Of a stretch of DNA of 64,000 nt, positions 23,895-33,110 are shown one piece after another (position 1 is the stretch's first letter; each line of letters begins with the position of its first letter). The DNA is from Acidobacteriota bacterium. Its GTDB lineage: Bacteria; Acidobacteriota; Polarisedimenticolia; Gp22-AA2. The notes under the pieces were generated by a model, which saw nothing but the letters and a program-made list of their open reading frames with translations, was not told where the DNA came from and ran no database searches. The stretch covers positions 1 to 64,000 of the forward strand of contig QHXX01000022.1 of the NCBI GenBank assembly GCA_003223135.1, written 5' to 3'. The position numbers and the translations under genes were made by a program.

Positions 23895-26800
23895 ATGCGG
23901 CGACGATCGGCGGGCGCGCGGGTCGGGATATGGGTCGTTCAGTTGATTCTGCCGATTTCCGTGCTGATCGCCCTTCCGGCGCCGGTGCGGAAGTCCCTCG
24001 CGCCCGCCGGCGCGGCGGTGTTGGAAAAGATCAATCGAGAAGGGCGGGCCACCTACTGGGTGGTCCTGAAGGAGCAGGCCGACCTGAGCGGCGCGTTCCG
24101 GATCGCGGACTGGGCGGCGCGCGGCCAATACGTCTACGACGCGCTCACATCCGTAGCGGCCCGCAGCCAGGTCGGGGTTGCCTCCCACCTCAAGACTCGG
24201 GCCCTCCCCCACAAGTCGTTCTGGATTGTCAACGCCATCCAGGTGACCAGCGGACCCGACGTCCTCGACCAGATCCGCAGGCGGAAGGAGGTGAGGGAGA
24301 TCCAGGCCGACACGGTCTTCACCATCCCGGATCCCGAGCCTGCGGCGGAGGTCACGCCGATCCAGGGGGTGGAGTGGAACATCGACCGCATCAACGCCCC
24401 CCAGGTCTGGTCGAGCTTCGGCGTCCGCGGCGAAGGAATCGTCGTCGCGAACATCGACACTGGCGTGCAGTTCGACCATCCGGCGCTCGTGGCGCAGTAT
24501 CGAGGTAATCGCGGCGCGGGGCGTTTCGACCACAGTTATAACTGGTTCGATCCCTCGAGTGCGTGCGCCAACCCGGCCGAGGCGCCGTGCGACAACAACG
24601 GGCACGGCACGCACACCATGGGCACCATGATCGGCGACGACGGTGGAGCCAACCAGATCGGCGTCGCCCCCCGTGCCCAATGGATTGCCGCCAAGGGCTG
24701 CGAAACCAACGATTGCTCGGCGGCGGCCCTGACCGCCTCCGCCCAGTGGATCCTCGCCCCCACCGACTTGAACGGAGGAAACCCCCGCCCGGATCTGCGA
24801 CCCCATGTCGTGAACAGCTCCTGGGGAGGTCAGGGCGGTAACATGTTCTATCAGGAGTTCGTGCGCGCCTGGGTGGCGGCGGGAATCTTCCCGGCTTTTT
24901 CGAACGGCAACGCCGGCCCGGACTGCGGCACCACGGGATCCCCCGGTGACTACCCGGAGAGCTACTCGTCCGGCGCCTTCGACGCCAACAACGTCATCGC
25001 GAGGTTCTCGGGCCGCGGTCCCTCCCGCTTCGAGGGAGTCGTGAAACCGAACATCGCCGCGCCGGGCGTGAGCGTCCGCAGCAGCACGCCGACCGACTCG
25101 TACGCCTCCAAGAGCGGCACCTCGATGGCCTCCCCCCACACCGCGGCCACGGTGGCCCTGATGTGGTCGGCCAGCCCCGCCCTGCTCGGTCAGATCGCCG
25201 AGACCCGGGCACTTCTGGATCAGTCGGCCAGCGATACGTCCGACCTCCAATGCGGCGGCGTCGCGGCCAGTAACAACGTCTGGGGCGAGGGGGCGCTGGA
25301 TGCCTTGGCCGCGGTCCAGCGGTCGCCAAGAGAGCCGGCCGGCGCGCTCCAGGGCACGTCGACCGACGCCGCTTCCGGCCTGTCCGTGTCGGGCACCGTC
25401 GTAGAGGCCGCCGGCCCGATCACACGAACCACGAGGACGGATGACACCGGCGCCTACCGCTTCCCCGTGCTGTCCGCCGGCTCCTACAACATCACCGCGA
25501 GAGCGTTTGGCTATTCGAGCCAGACGGCCTCCGTCTTCGTGGCCGATGGCGGGACCGCCGTTCGGGACTTTCGGCTTGCGTCGACGCCGCGGTACGGTCT
25601 GGACGGCCACGTGCGCGACGGCACGGGCACGCCGGTCGCCGGCGCCGCCGTGACCATCGTGGGCACGCCGATTCCGTCCGCCACCACCGATGCCCTCGGC
25701 TATTACGGCTTCGCCGGCGTGCCCCCGGGCACCTACGACGTGCGGGCGCGTCCGGGCGGCGGGTGCCTGGCTGCCGGGACAAGGCAGCTGATCCTGAACG
25801 GCGACGCGACCGGGTTCGACATCAGCCTGCCGGACCGATCGGACGCCTTCGGCTACACCTGCCGGCACGAGGCGCCTGCTTACATCGAGGCCGGCACCCC
25901 CCTCGGTGTGGACTTCGACACCACCCGGAAGGTGGTGAACCTGCCGTTTGCGTTCACCTACTATGGCCACACCTACCAGTCGGCGGCGGTCTGCGCTTAT
26001 GGCTCGCTGAGCTTCGTGGGCGGCTGCGACCTGCAGCTGTGCGAATATCCGGTCCCGCTCCCCAGCGTGGAATCGCCCGACGGCACCATCTTCCCGTTCT
26101 GGGAATACTTGACCGTTCCCAAGGACAGCGTCCGCAGCGAGGTCCTTGGCTCGGCGCCCGACCGCCGTTTCGTGGTCGAGTGGCGCAACGTCGGCGTGCG
26201 CGGCATCAGCGTCGCCATCGACTTCGAGGTCATCCTCCACGAGAACGGCACGATCGAAACGCAGTACCGCAACGTAGGGGACGACCCGCAGGAGAAGGGC
26301 AGCTGCGCCACGATCGGCATCGAGGACCCGTCTGGAACCACCGCGCTGATGTACTCGTTCCACCAGCCGTCGATCGCGATGCCGCAGCACGCCGTCGTCT
26401 ACCGCCCGCCGCCCTCACCCGCCGTGGAAGGCACGATCACCGATGCCAACGACGGCGCGCCGATCGCGGGAGCGACGGTGCGTGCAATGAAGGCCGGCAC
26501 CCCCGTGGTCACGCTGACGACCGACACCAACGGGGTCTACTTCACGCAGTTGCCGCGCGGCGAGTACACCGTCGAGGTCAGCAAGGCGAGATACGGCAGC
26601 CGATCGACGGTTGTCAGCCTCGTCGAGGACCGCACCTACACACAGGACTTCGCGCTCGAGACGCCCCTCGCCGAGGACAACCCGACCGCCCTCGATTTCG
26701 TGGTGCCCCGGGGCGATCGGCGGACCGGGACGCTGGCGCTGCGCAACGGCGGCGGGCTGGATTTGGCCTGGATGATGAGCGAGATCGGCACGTCGCAGCA

Positions 26801-28148
26801 GACCCCCGGGACCATTCTCAAGACCTGGACGCCCACGGTGTGGCCCAACGGCGTGGGGTACGACGGCGACGTCTGGCTGGCTGACATCACCGGGAACCGA
26901 AACACCGAATTCACCGTCGATGGCGCGCCGACCGGCGCCTCCTGGCCCGCCAACTTCGGGGGCGCGTGGCCCGGTGACATGGCCTACGACGCGGGGCGCG
27001 GCTGGATGTGCCAGGTCAACGGGACCACCGACGGCATCTACGGCATCTATTGCTGGGATCCCGCCAGCGGCAGCCTGACGGGTTCGATCACCGGGAGCTT
27101 CCCGTGGGCGCGCTCATGGCAGAAGGGTCTGGCCTACCGCCCGGACGACGACAGCTTCTACGTCGACAGCCCCATCGAGCAGATCCTGTACCACGTCGCC
27201 GGCTTCAGCCACGCCGCGCCCGGCGCGGTGATCGGGCAGTGCGTCACTCCGAATCTCGAATTCCCCGGGCTGGGCTGGAACCCGGCCTTTGGCACGGTCT
27301 GGGGAACGACCGTAGCCTCCACCATCAACGCTCTCGATCCCGAAACCTGCGCCCTGGAAGAGACGCTGACGACCCCCGGCTCCGGCTGCTGCGTCTACGG
27401 TCTGGAGACGGACGAAGCCGGCAATCTATGGATAGGCCACAGCCACACCAATCCCCGGGTCTCCCTCCTCGCCAGCGGCCTCCCGAGCTCCACAAACGTG
27501 CCCTGGCTGTCCGAGAGCGTCGCCTCCGGCACACTAGCCCCGGCCGCAACGCAGTCGATCGAGGTGACCGCCGACGCCGCCGGCCTCGCGCCGGGCACCT
27601 ACGCGAGCGAGCTGGTCATCAGAACCAACAGCGCGCGCCTGCGCAACCTCCGGGTGCCGGTCACGCTGGTCGTGACCTCCACTCAGCAGCCCTACCTCGG
27701 TCAGCCGTTCGCGGTACCGGGGCTCATCCAGGCGGAGGACTTCGATCGCGGCGGCGAGGGCGTGGCCTACCACGACAATGTCCCCGGGAACGCGGGGAGC
27801 CTCTACCGCCCCGATGAAGACGTGGACATCATCGCCCCGTACCCCGGTGGTCACGTGGTCAACAATTTCGAGACGGGGGAGTGGCTCGAGTACACAATCA
27901 GCGTCTCGCAGACCAGTACTTACCGGCTCGAGGCTCTGGCGAGCAGCGAGTTCGAGGGAAGCCGCTGGCACATGGAGATCGACGGCGTGGACGTGACGGG
28001 CCCCGTGACCGTCCCCAACACGGGGAGCTGGCGGAGCTTCCAGTGGATGGGGGTCGGAGGCGTGAGTCTCGCGACGGGCCGGCACGTCCTGCGCCTGCAC
28101 GCCGAGCAGGAGTACTTCAACCTCGACGCCCTTCGCATCGTCCAGTAA
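23895..28148 (+). CDS. Large secreted subtilisin-like (S8) serine peptidase with carbohydrate-binding-like C-terminus
   Basis: This 1417-residue exported protein has a signal peptide (about 1-30), an I9-type propeptide (about 50-145) and an S8 catalytic domain (about 160-475). The triad residues are Asp188 (NIDTG), His237 (NGHGTH) and Ser410 (SGTSMASPH), with the oxyanion asparagine in SNGNAGP. Three carboxypeptidase-regulatory-like beta domains follow (from about 495, 565 and 870), then a propeller-like region (about 960-1210), a short Ig-like segment, and a terminal CBM6/CBM35-type module starting GLIQAEDFDRGG. A GGAGG precedes the ATG. It is probably a scavenging extracellular protease. 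A tandem copy of the last 86 codons follows the stop. Confidence 0.9.
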   Translation: MRRRSAGARVGIWVVQLILPISVLIALPAPVRKSLAPAGAAVLEKINREGRATYWVVLKEQADLSGAFRIADWAARGQYVYDALTSVAARSQVGVASHLKTRALPHKSFWIVNAIQVTSGPDVLDQIRRRKEVREIQADTVFTIPDPEPAAEVTPIQGVEWNIDRINAPQVWSSFGVRGEGIVVANIDTGVQFDHPALVAQYRGNRGAGRFDHSYNWFDPSSACANPAEAPCDNNGHGTHTMGTMIGDDGGANQIGVAPRAQWIAAKGCETNDCSAAALTASAQWILAPTDLNGGNPRPDLRPHVVNSSWGGQGGNMFYQEFVRAWVAAGIFPAFSNGNAGPDCGTTGSPGDYPESYSSGAFDANNVIARFSGRGPSRFEGVVKPNIAAPGVSVRSSTPTDSYASKSGTSMASPHTAATVALMWSASPALLGQIAETRALLDQSASDTSDLQCGGVAASNNVWGEGALDALAAVQRSPREPAGALQGTSTDAASGLSVSGTVVEAAGPITRTTRTDDTGAYRFPVLSAGSYNITARAFGYSSQTASVFVADGGTAVRDFRLASTPRYGLDGHVRDGTGTPVAGAAVTIVGTPIPSATTDALGYYGFAGVPPGTYDVRARPGGGCLAAGTRQLILNGDATGFDISLPDRSDAFGYTCRHEAPAYIEAGTPLGVDFDTTRKVVNLPFAFTYYGHTYQSAAVCAYGSLSFVGGCDLQLCEYPVPLPSVESPDGTIFPFWEYLTVPKDSVRSEVLGSAPDRRFVVEWRNVGVRGISVAIDFEVILHENGTIETQYRNVGDDPQEKGSCATIGIEDPSGTTALMYSFHQPSIAMPQHAVVYRPPPSPAVEGTITDANDGAPIAGATVRAMKAGTPVVTLTTDTNGVYFTQLPRGEYTVEVSKARYGSRSTVVSLVEDRTYTQDFALETPLAEDNPTALDFVVPRGDRRTGTLALRNGGGLDLAWMMSEIGTSQQTPGTILKTWTPTVWPNGVGYDGDVWLADITGNRNTEFTVDGAPTGASWPANFGGAWPGDMAYDAGRGWMCQVNGTTDGIYGIYCWDPASGSLTGSITGSFPWARSWQKGLAYRPDDDSFYVDSPIEQILYHVAGFSHAAPGAVIGQCVTPNLEFPGLGWNPAFGTVWGTTVASTINALDPETCALEETLTTPGSGCCVYGLETDEAGNLWIGHSHTNPRVSLLASGLPSSTNVPWLSESVASGTLAPAATQSIEVTADAAGLAPGTYASELVIRTNSARLRNLRVPVTLVVTSTQQPYLGQPFAVPGLIQAEDFDRGGEGVAYHDNVPGNAGSLYRPDEDVDIIAPYPGGHVVNNFETGEWLEYTISVSQTSTYRLEALASSEFEGSRWHMEIDGVDVTGPVTVPNTGSWRSFQWMGVGGVSLATGRHVLRLHAEQEYFNLDALRIVQ

Positions 28149-28418
28149 GCCCGGACTGTCGTCTCGCAGGCCGGCACCTACCGGCTCGAGGCTCTGACGA
28201 GCAGCGAGTTCGAGAGAAGCCGCTGGCACATGGAGATCGACGGCGTGGACGTGACGGGGCCGGTGATGGTCCCCAATACGGGGAGCTGGCGGACCTTTCA
28301 GTGGATGGGGGTCGGAGGCGTGAGTCTCGCGACGGGCCGGCACGTCCTGCGCCTGCACGCCGAGCAGGAGTACTTCAACCTCGACGCCCTTCGCATCGTC
28401 CAGTAAGCCCGGACTGTC
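27903..28418 (+). repeat. 258-bp tandem duplication of the subtilase 3' end
   Basis: Bases 27903-28160 and 28161-28418 are two direct copies of a 258-base unit (86 codons) covering the second half of the C-terminal binding module, the TAA stop and 16 bases beyond. The copies differ at only about a dozen positions, most changing the residue. The second copy stays open in the same frame after the TAA and ends in its own TAA. No promoter or start site was seen for it, so it is probably untranslated unless the first stop is read through. It fills most of the 300-base gap to the radical SAM gene. Confidence 0.93.
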
Positions 28419-28451
28419 GGCCGGCGCCGGTTCCGGGGCGGCGGCACTCTC

Positions 28452-29822
28452 CTAGTACAGGTACGGGTGCTTCCCGGCCTGCTGCATCTTCCGGAAGATC
28501 AGGTTCGCCGTCAGGTAGTGCATCTGGATCTTGAGGTTGCGCGGGGAGGGCGGGAAGAAGCGGCGCAGGATGGAGCGCATGCTGAAGAAGTCGCGGTAGG
28601 TGGCCCAGAACTTCTGCTCGGCCATTTCCGGCGTCATGCGTTTCGGCCGGATGACCGCGCTGCCGTAGTGGTAGCGGTCCCAGTCCCGCGTCAAGATCCG
28701 TCCTTCCTTCTCCATGCGGTCGTAAAACGGCGTCCCGGGGTACGGGATCGGAAGGTGGAACTTCGCCAGCGGCACCTTCTGGCGGATCAGGAACTCGAGG
28801 GTGCGATCGAAGTCCGCCGGATGGTCGTCGTCGAGGCCGATCATGATCAGGGCCACGACCTGGATGCCGCGCCGGCGCAGCAGGCGGATGAGGCGGGCGT
28901 ACTCCCGCGCCTGGGCCCAGGGCTTGTTGATGCCATCGAGGTTCGACTGCTTGATCGTCTCGAAGCCGATCGAGAGAAGAAAGCAGCCGCTCTTGGCGGC
29001 CAGGTCGAGGAGCTCTTCGTCCTCGGCGATCTGGATGGTGCACTGGCTGCACCAGCGCATCGACTTCGGGATCATGGAGCGGAACAGCTCCTTGGCGTAG
29101 CGCCGATCCGCCACCGGATTGTCGTCCATGAACAGGACGTTGCGTGATCCCTTGGCGCGGATGGCCTCGAGGTCGCGCAACACCTCGGCGATCGGGCGTT
29201 TGCGGTACGTCCCGTCGTGGAATTGCGTGATGCAGCAGTAATCGCAACGGAAAGGGCAGCCGCGCGTCACGTACAGCGGGAACTGGAAGTAATACTCGCG
29301 GTACACCCTCTCGCGCATCAGCTCGGGTCGCCAGAGCGGCAGATGATCGAGGTCGACCACCGGCAGCCCGCGGAGGTCGTGCAGCTTCTCCCCCTGGTAC
29401 ACGCGTTTCCGGAAGCCTCCGCGCTGGACATCGGCCAGAAGCTCCGGCCAGGCATACTCGGCCTCGCCCTTGACGATGGCGTCGCAGTGCTCCAGAGCCT
29501 GTTCCGGGTTCAAGGACACCCACTCCCCTCCCATCACCACCGGCAGACCGCGCGATCGGTAGGCGTCCGCGAGCCTGTAAGCGCGGCCGATCTGCAGCCC
29601 CATCGCCGTGATGCCGACAAGGTCGGCGTCGGTGTCGAGGGGCGGCTCGTCCATGAAGTCGTCCACCAGCTCGCAGGTGAAGTCGGGCGGTGTGAGGGCC
29701 TCGAGATGGACGAGGGTCAGTCCGGAGGTCCAGTACCGCCCGACGCGCGCGACGGACCCGTCCGGCCGGCGGTGCGAGGAGGAAATCAGCAGGATCTTGC
29801 GGCGGCCGCCGCGGGCAGGCAT
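28452..29822 (-). CDS. B12-binding-domain radical SAM enzyme
   Basis: A 456-residue protein with an N-terminal cobalamin-binding Rossmann domain (about 10-140, including ADLVGITAMGLQIGRA and PVVMGGEWVSLNPEQAL) and a radical SAM barrel. The cluster motif CPFRCDYCC (CxxxCxxC) lies near residue 180. No DxHxxG motif is present, as is common in this class. Relatives catalyse methylations, ring closures or C-C bond chemistry on lipids and tetrapyrroles. ATG 29822 is chosen because it lies 15 bases after the glycosyltransferase stop and just before the domain. It is the third gene of the ACP-GT2-radical SAM operon, so its substrate may be ACP-bound or a glycolipid. Confidence 0.88.
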   Translation of the reverse strand: MPARGGRRKILLISSSHRRPDGSVARVGRYWTSGLTLVHLEALTPPDFTCELVDDFMDEPPLDTDADLVGITAMGLQIGRAYRLADAYRSRGLPVVMGGEWVSLNPEQALEHCDAIVKGEAEYAWPELLADVQRGGFRKRVYQGEKLHDLRGLPVVDLDHLPLWRPELMRERVYREYYFQFPLYVTRGCPFRCDYCCITQFHDGTYRKRPIAEVLRDLEAIRAKGSRNVLFMDDNPVADRRYAKELFRSMIPKSMRWCSQCTIQIAEDEELLDLAAKSGCFLLSIGFETIKQSNLDGINKPWAQAREYARLIRLLRRRGIQVVALIMIGLDDDHPADFDRTLEFLIRQKVPLAKFHLPIPYPGTPFYDRMEKEGRILTRDWDRYHYGSAVIRPKRMTPEMAEQKFWATYRDFFSMRSILRRFFPPSPRNLKIQMHYLTANLIFRKMQQAGKHPYLY

Positions 29823-29836
29823 CGGAGGTCGTGTCC

Positions 29837-30625
29837 TCACGTCCGGCCGCGCGCGGGTGGTGCGCCGCGGCGCCTCAGCCATTGGCGCAGGACGGTGCCG
29901 ACGATGCGGAACGTGTCGCGCAGCGGCCTGTAGTGACTCGTCGCCCGGCCATCGACGACCAGGAGCCTTATCGGCACCGAGGCAATCGGCAGGCGCCACT
30001 CCGCTGCCCGCATGAGCGCCTCCATCTCGGCCTCGTAGCGCCGCCCCTCGAGACGCAGCCTCGCGAGGAAGACCGCGTCGTAGAGCCGGAAGCCGCTCTG
30101 GGAATCGGGCAGATCGACCCCGGTGAAGACACGCAGGGAGGCCGAGGAAAAGCGGTTCATGGCGCGGCGCGGGCCCCACATGCGCGCGAAGTCGCGGTTG
30201 CGCGAGCCGACGATCAGGGCAGGGCGCTCTCTTCCGTACAGATCCGCGAAGGCCGGGATGTCCTCCGGATCGTGCTGGCCGTCGGCGTCCAGGGTGATGA
30301 CGGCCTCGAGGCCGCCCGGCGGGGCGAAGGCGCCCTCGCGTTCCGGAGCGGCGGCGCGCGTCTCCGAGAGCAGCGCCTCGAAGGCGGTGGCGAGCGCCGC
30401 CCCCTTGCCGCGATTGATGGAATGGCGGATGACCTCGGCGCCCGCCTGGCGCGCGCGCGCCGCCGTGTCGTCGGTCGAGCCGTCGTCGACGACGATGACC
30501 CGGGGGACATGACGGAGCGCCCCCGCGACGACGGCCCCGACCGTCGCCCCGGCGTCGAGCGCCGGGATCACCGCCACCAAAAGCGGCGCGGCCCCGTTCT
30601 TGCCCGACGGGTCAGGCCGCGCCAC
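29837..30625 (-). CDS. Family 2 glycosyltransferase
   Basis: A 262-residue GT-A fold enzyme. VAVIPALDAG opens the nucleotide-sugar fold, and DDGSTDD and LDADGQHDP provide the two metal/nucleotide aspartate motifs. SQSGFRLY and a basic C-terminus (REGRYEAE-like, RQWLRRRG) follow. It resembles polyprenol-phosphate hexose transferases and GT2 proteins of aryl-polyene clusters. It overlaps the upstream ACP gene by 14 bases, so the two are translationally coupled, which suggests glycosylation of the ACP-derived product or of its lipid carrier. Confidence 0.85.
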   Translation of the reverse strand: MARPDPSGKNGAAPLLVAVIPALDAGATVGAVVAGALRHVPRVIVVDDGSTDDTAARARQAGAEVIRHSINRGKGAALATAFEALLSETRAAAPEREGAFAPPGGLEAVITLDADGQHDPEDIPAFADLYGRERPALIVGSRNRDFARMWGPRRAMNRFSSASLRVFTGVDLPDSQSGFRLYDAVFLARLRLEGRRYEAEMEALMRAAEWRLPIASVPIRLLVVDGRATSHYRPLRDTFRIVGTVLRQWLRRRGAPPARGRT

Positions 30626-30884
30626 GCTTCCCGGCGACGAAATCGACGAGGCTCTTGAGTGAGGTGAGGATGCGCCGGCCCTCGGCCACGTCCGCGATCT
30701 TGAGACCGTACTCCTTCTCCAGCCCGACCACGAGCTCGAGAAGGTCGATCGAATCGAGATCGAGACCGCCTCCCACGAGCGGCGCGTCGTCCTGGATGCT
30801 GTCGGGATCGACCTGCTCCAGGCGCAGGCGGCGCACGATGAAGCGCTTCAATTCTCCGTGGAGCCCGTGGCTGTTGCCGGACAT
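30612..30884 (-). CDS. Acyl carrier protein
   Basis: A 90-residue ACP with the phosphopantetheine site in GLDLDSIDLLELV (serine near residue 45). It is not the housekeeping AcpP neighbourhood (no fabD, fabG or fabF adjacent), so it is a dedicated carrier. It is the first gene of a minus-strand operon with a GT2 and a B12 radical SAM enzyme and is divergent from a dehydratase-KS operon. A promoter with TTGCAA and TATAAG lies just upstream. Confidence 0.92.
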   Translation of the reverse strand: MSGNSHGLHGELKRFIVRRLRLEQVDPDSIQDDAPLVGGGLDLDSIDLLELVVGLEKEYGLKIADVAEGRRILTSLKSLVDFVAGKRGAA

Positions 30885-30896
30885 GGCAAGGCCGCT

Positions 30897-30948
30897 CTTA
30901 TACCAGAGAGGCCCGCCGGTTGCAATGATGCGGGGCGTCGTCTAAACT
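30897..30948. promoter_or_regulatory. Divergent promoter pair sharing one palindromic -35 hexamer
   Basis: The hexamer TTGCAA at 30920-30925 is its own reverse complement. On the plus strand TAAACT (30943-30948) lies 17 bases away and serves the dehydratase-KS operon. On the minus strand TATAAG (30902-30897) also lies exactly 17 bases away and serves the ACP operon. A single polymerase-binding site could therefore be used in only one direction at a time. Confidence 0.65.
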
Positions 30949-30976
30949 CGCGTCTCCCCATGCGGGAGAGCCGCAC

Positions 30977-31432
30977 GTGAGCGATGCCACCTTCCCTCCC
31001 CACTCCCATCCGTTCCGAATGATCGACGTCATCCTGGAGCTCGAGCGCGAGCGCTGCACCACGATCAAGGCGGCGAGCGGCGACGAGGTGGTGCGTGACG
31101 ATTGGGGAGCGTCCGCGGGGCGCACTCCCTTTTCTCTTCTTCTCGAGGCCCTGGCCCAGGCCGCGGTGCCTCTCGCGGGACTTCAGGATCTGGACCGCCC
31201 GCGCGCATCCGATCGGCCGCTGCGCCCCGCGGGGATGATCGTCGGCATCGACGGAGCGCGCCTCCTCCGGCCGGTGCGGCCGGGCGATCGCCTCCTGATC
31301 ACCTCCTCGGTGATCGGACGCTTCGGCGGCATGATCCGGGTTCGCAGCATCGCCGAGGTTGCCGAGTCGGCCCCCGGCCAGGCCGTCGTGGCGGAGGGAG
31401 AATTCACGATCGCCCTGGAGGAAACGCCGTGA
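30977..31432 (+). CDS. FabZ/FabA-like hotdog 3-hydroxyacyl-ACP dehydratase
   Basis: A 151-residue single hotdog-fold protein. HPFRMIDVILELE carries the FabZ-type catalytic histidine, and LLLEALAQAAV in the central helix supplies the acidic partner. Beta strands follow with GIDGARLLRPVRPGDRL. It should dehydrate 3-hydroxyacyl-ACP intermediates. It starts at a GTG with a GGGAG upstream, is the first gene of its operon, and overlaps the KS gene by four bases. The N-terminus is close to that of ApeI/ApeP-type dehydratases in polyene clusters, though no search was run. Confidence 0.84.
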   Translation: MSDATFPPHSHPFRMIDVILELERERCTTIKAASGDEVVRDDWGASAGRTPFSLLLEALAQAAVPLAGLQDLDRPRASDRPLRPAGMIVGIDGARLLRPVRPGDRLLITSSVIGRFGGMIRVRSIAEVAESAPGQAVVAEGEFTIALEETP

Positions 31433-32640
31433 GGCTGGTCGCCGTTACCGGGGCCGGGGTCATCTCCGCCCTGGGCGCCACCGCGGCCGCGACCTGGGAG
31501 GGGCTCGTCGCTGGACGCAGCGGGATCGGGCCGCTGACGCTGTTCGACGCCTCGAAAGACCGCACCCATACCGCCGCGCAGATCACCTCCACCGAATGGG
31601 ACCGGGGACTCACCGGGGCGGAGCAGGCGCGCCTGTCACGCGGCGACCGGCTCGGGCTCCATGCCGCCGGGCAGGCGTTCGCCGACGCCGGCCTCGACCC
31701 GTCGCGCTTCGAGGCGAGCCGCGCCGGGCTGATCCTCGGCGGCGGCGGGGGCGGACTCCTGCAGGCGGAGGCGTATCTCGGAGCGGTCCTATCGGGCCGC
31801 GCCCCGAAACCGTCCTCGGCCCGGGGTTTCTTCATGGGGACGACGGCCGACCTGATCGCACAGCGCTTCGGCCTCGGCGGCCGGGTGCAGACGATCATGA
31901 ACGCCTGCTCGTCATCGACGATCGCCATCGGGATGGGCGCGTCCCTGGTGGCCGGTGGCGCCCAGGAGGTGGTGCTGGCGGGCGGCGTCGAGACGCTATC
32001 GCGCACGACCTTCGCGGGCTTCAACTCGCTGCGGCTGGTCGACCCCGATCCGTGCCGCCCGTTCGATCGCAGACGCCGCGGGATGTCCCTGGGGGAATGC
32101 GCGGCCTTCCTCGTGCTCGAGCCGGTCGAGGCGGCCCGGGCGCGCGGCGCCCGCATCTACGGGGAGGTCGCCGCCTACGGAATGTCCTCCGACGCCTACC
32201 ACCTGACCGCGCCCGATCCGGAAGGAAGAGGCCTGCAACGATCGATGCGGGCCGCGCTCGCGGCCGCGGGGATGTCCGCGGACGACGTCGATCACGTCAA
32301 CGCGCACGGCACCGGCACCGAGCAGAACGACGCCGCCGAGACGCGGTCCCTCAAGGGGTTGTTCGGCGCGCGCGCGGACCGTGTCCCGATCGTGTCGATC
32401 AAAGGGGCCGTCGGCCACTGCCTCGGCGCCGCCGGGGCCATCGAGGCGTTCGCGTCCTTGATGTCCCTCGTCCACGGGCTGATCCCCCCGACGACCGGGC
32501 TCGATGAGCCCGGTCCGGACTGCGACCTCGACCATGTCCGCGGTCGCGCCCGGGAGGCGAGGTTGCGCGTCGTCCTGTCGAATTCGACGGCGTTCGGAGG
32601 GAACAACGGCACGCTCATCCTGAAAGCTCACCAGGCATGA
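31429..32640 (+). CDS. Beta-ketoacyl-ACP synthase, FabF-like (KS alpha)
   Basis: A 403-residue thiolase-fold condensing enzyme with an intact Cys-His-His site: Cys160 in IMNACSSST, His293 in NAHGTGTEQND and His330 in SIKGAVGHCLGAAG. These residues are spaced as in FabF. GTG 31429 overlaps the dehydratase stop by four bases. It is followed by an ArsC-like gene and by a second KS-like gene without the active-site cysteine, so it is probably the catalytic half of a KS/chain-length-factor heterodimer that builds an acyl or polyene chain on the dedicated ACP. Confidence 0.9.
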   Translation: MRLVAVTGAGVISALGATAAATWEGLVAGRSGIGPLTLFDASKDRTHTAAQITSTEWDRGLTGAEQARLSRGDRLGLHAAGQAFADAGLDPSRFEASRAGLILGGGGGGLLQAEAYLGAVLSGRAPKPSSARGFFMGTTADLIAQRFGLGGRVQTIMNACSSSTIAIGMGASLVAGGAQEVVLAGGVETLSRTTFAGFNSLRLVDPDPCRPFDRRRRGMSLGECAAFLVLEPVEAARARGARIYGEVAAYGMSSDAYHLTAPDPEGRGLQRSMRAALAAAGMSADDVDHVNAHGTGTEQNDAAETRSLKGLFGARADRVPIVSIKGAVGHCLGAAGAIEAFASLMSLVHGLIPPTTGLDEPGPDCDLDHVRGRAREARLRVVLSNSTAFGGNNGTLILKAHQA

Positions 32641-33110
32641 AAGTGAAGCCCGGCAGGAACAAGGCGCGTCGGGCGGAGCCGCTCCGCCTCCTCTTCGTGT
32701 GCACCGGCAACGCGGCGCGCAGCCAGATGGCGGAGGGTCTCGCCAACCATCTCGGCAAGGGGCGGATCGAGGCCCACAGCGCCGGAACGTTTCCGGCCGG
32801 GATGGTGATGCGTCATGCCGTCGCGGTCATGAAGGAGCGCGGCATCGACATCAGCGGCCACTACTCGAAAGGGCTCGACGAAGTTCCGGCCCGGTTCGAC
32901 AGGGTGGTCACCCTGTGCGACTCGGCGGTGCGCGAATGTCCTGTTCCGCTCATCAAGGCCCGCCACGAGCACTGGTCGACGCCCGATCCGAGCTTCGTCG
33001 ACGGCGATCCCCAGACTGTGCGCCAGGCCTTCCGGCAGGTGCGCGATCGTCTCGAGTCGCAGATCGCCGCCCTGATCGAAAGGCTCGTCGACGGGGACGG
33101 GAGCGCATGA
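32637..33110 (+). CDS. ArsC-like arsenate reductase / low-molecular-weight phosphatase family
   Basis: A 157-residue protein with the LMW-PTPase P-loop VCTGNAARSQMAEG (Cys22) and the second cysteine pair of thioredoxin-coupled ArsC in VTLCDSAVRECPVP (Cys94, Cys101, separated by seven positions as in S. aureus ArsC). EHWSTPDPS follows with the general acid. By motif it is an arsenate reductase rather than a tyrosine phosphatase. Its location is odd: it overlaps the KS alpha gene and the chain-length-factor gene by four bases each, with no ars regulator or exporter nearby. It may have been recruited for another role in this pathway. Confidence 0.82.
   Translation: MKVKPGRNKARRAEPLRLLFVCTGNAARSQMAEGLANHLGKGRIEAHSAGTFPAGMVMRHAVAVMKERGIDISGHYSKGLDEVPARFDRVVTLCDSAVRECPVPLIKARHEHWSTPDPSFVDGDPQTVRQAFRQVRDRLESQIAALIERLVDGDGSA

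Noticed and set aside
23715-26390. 891-codon minus-strand frame under the subtilase
   Set aside because: Antisense to a protease with complete catalytic triad; no motif and no ribosome-binding site.
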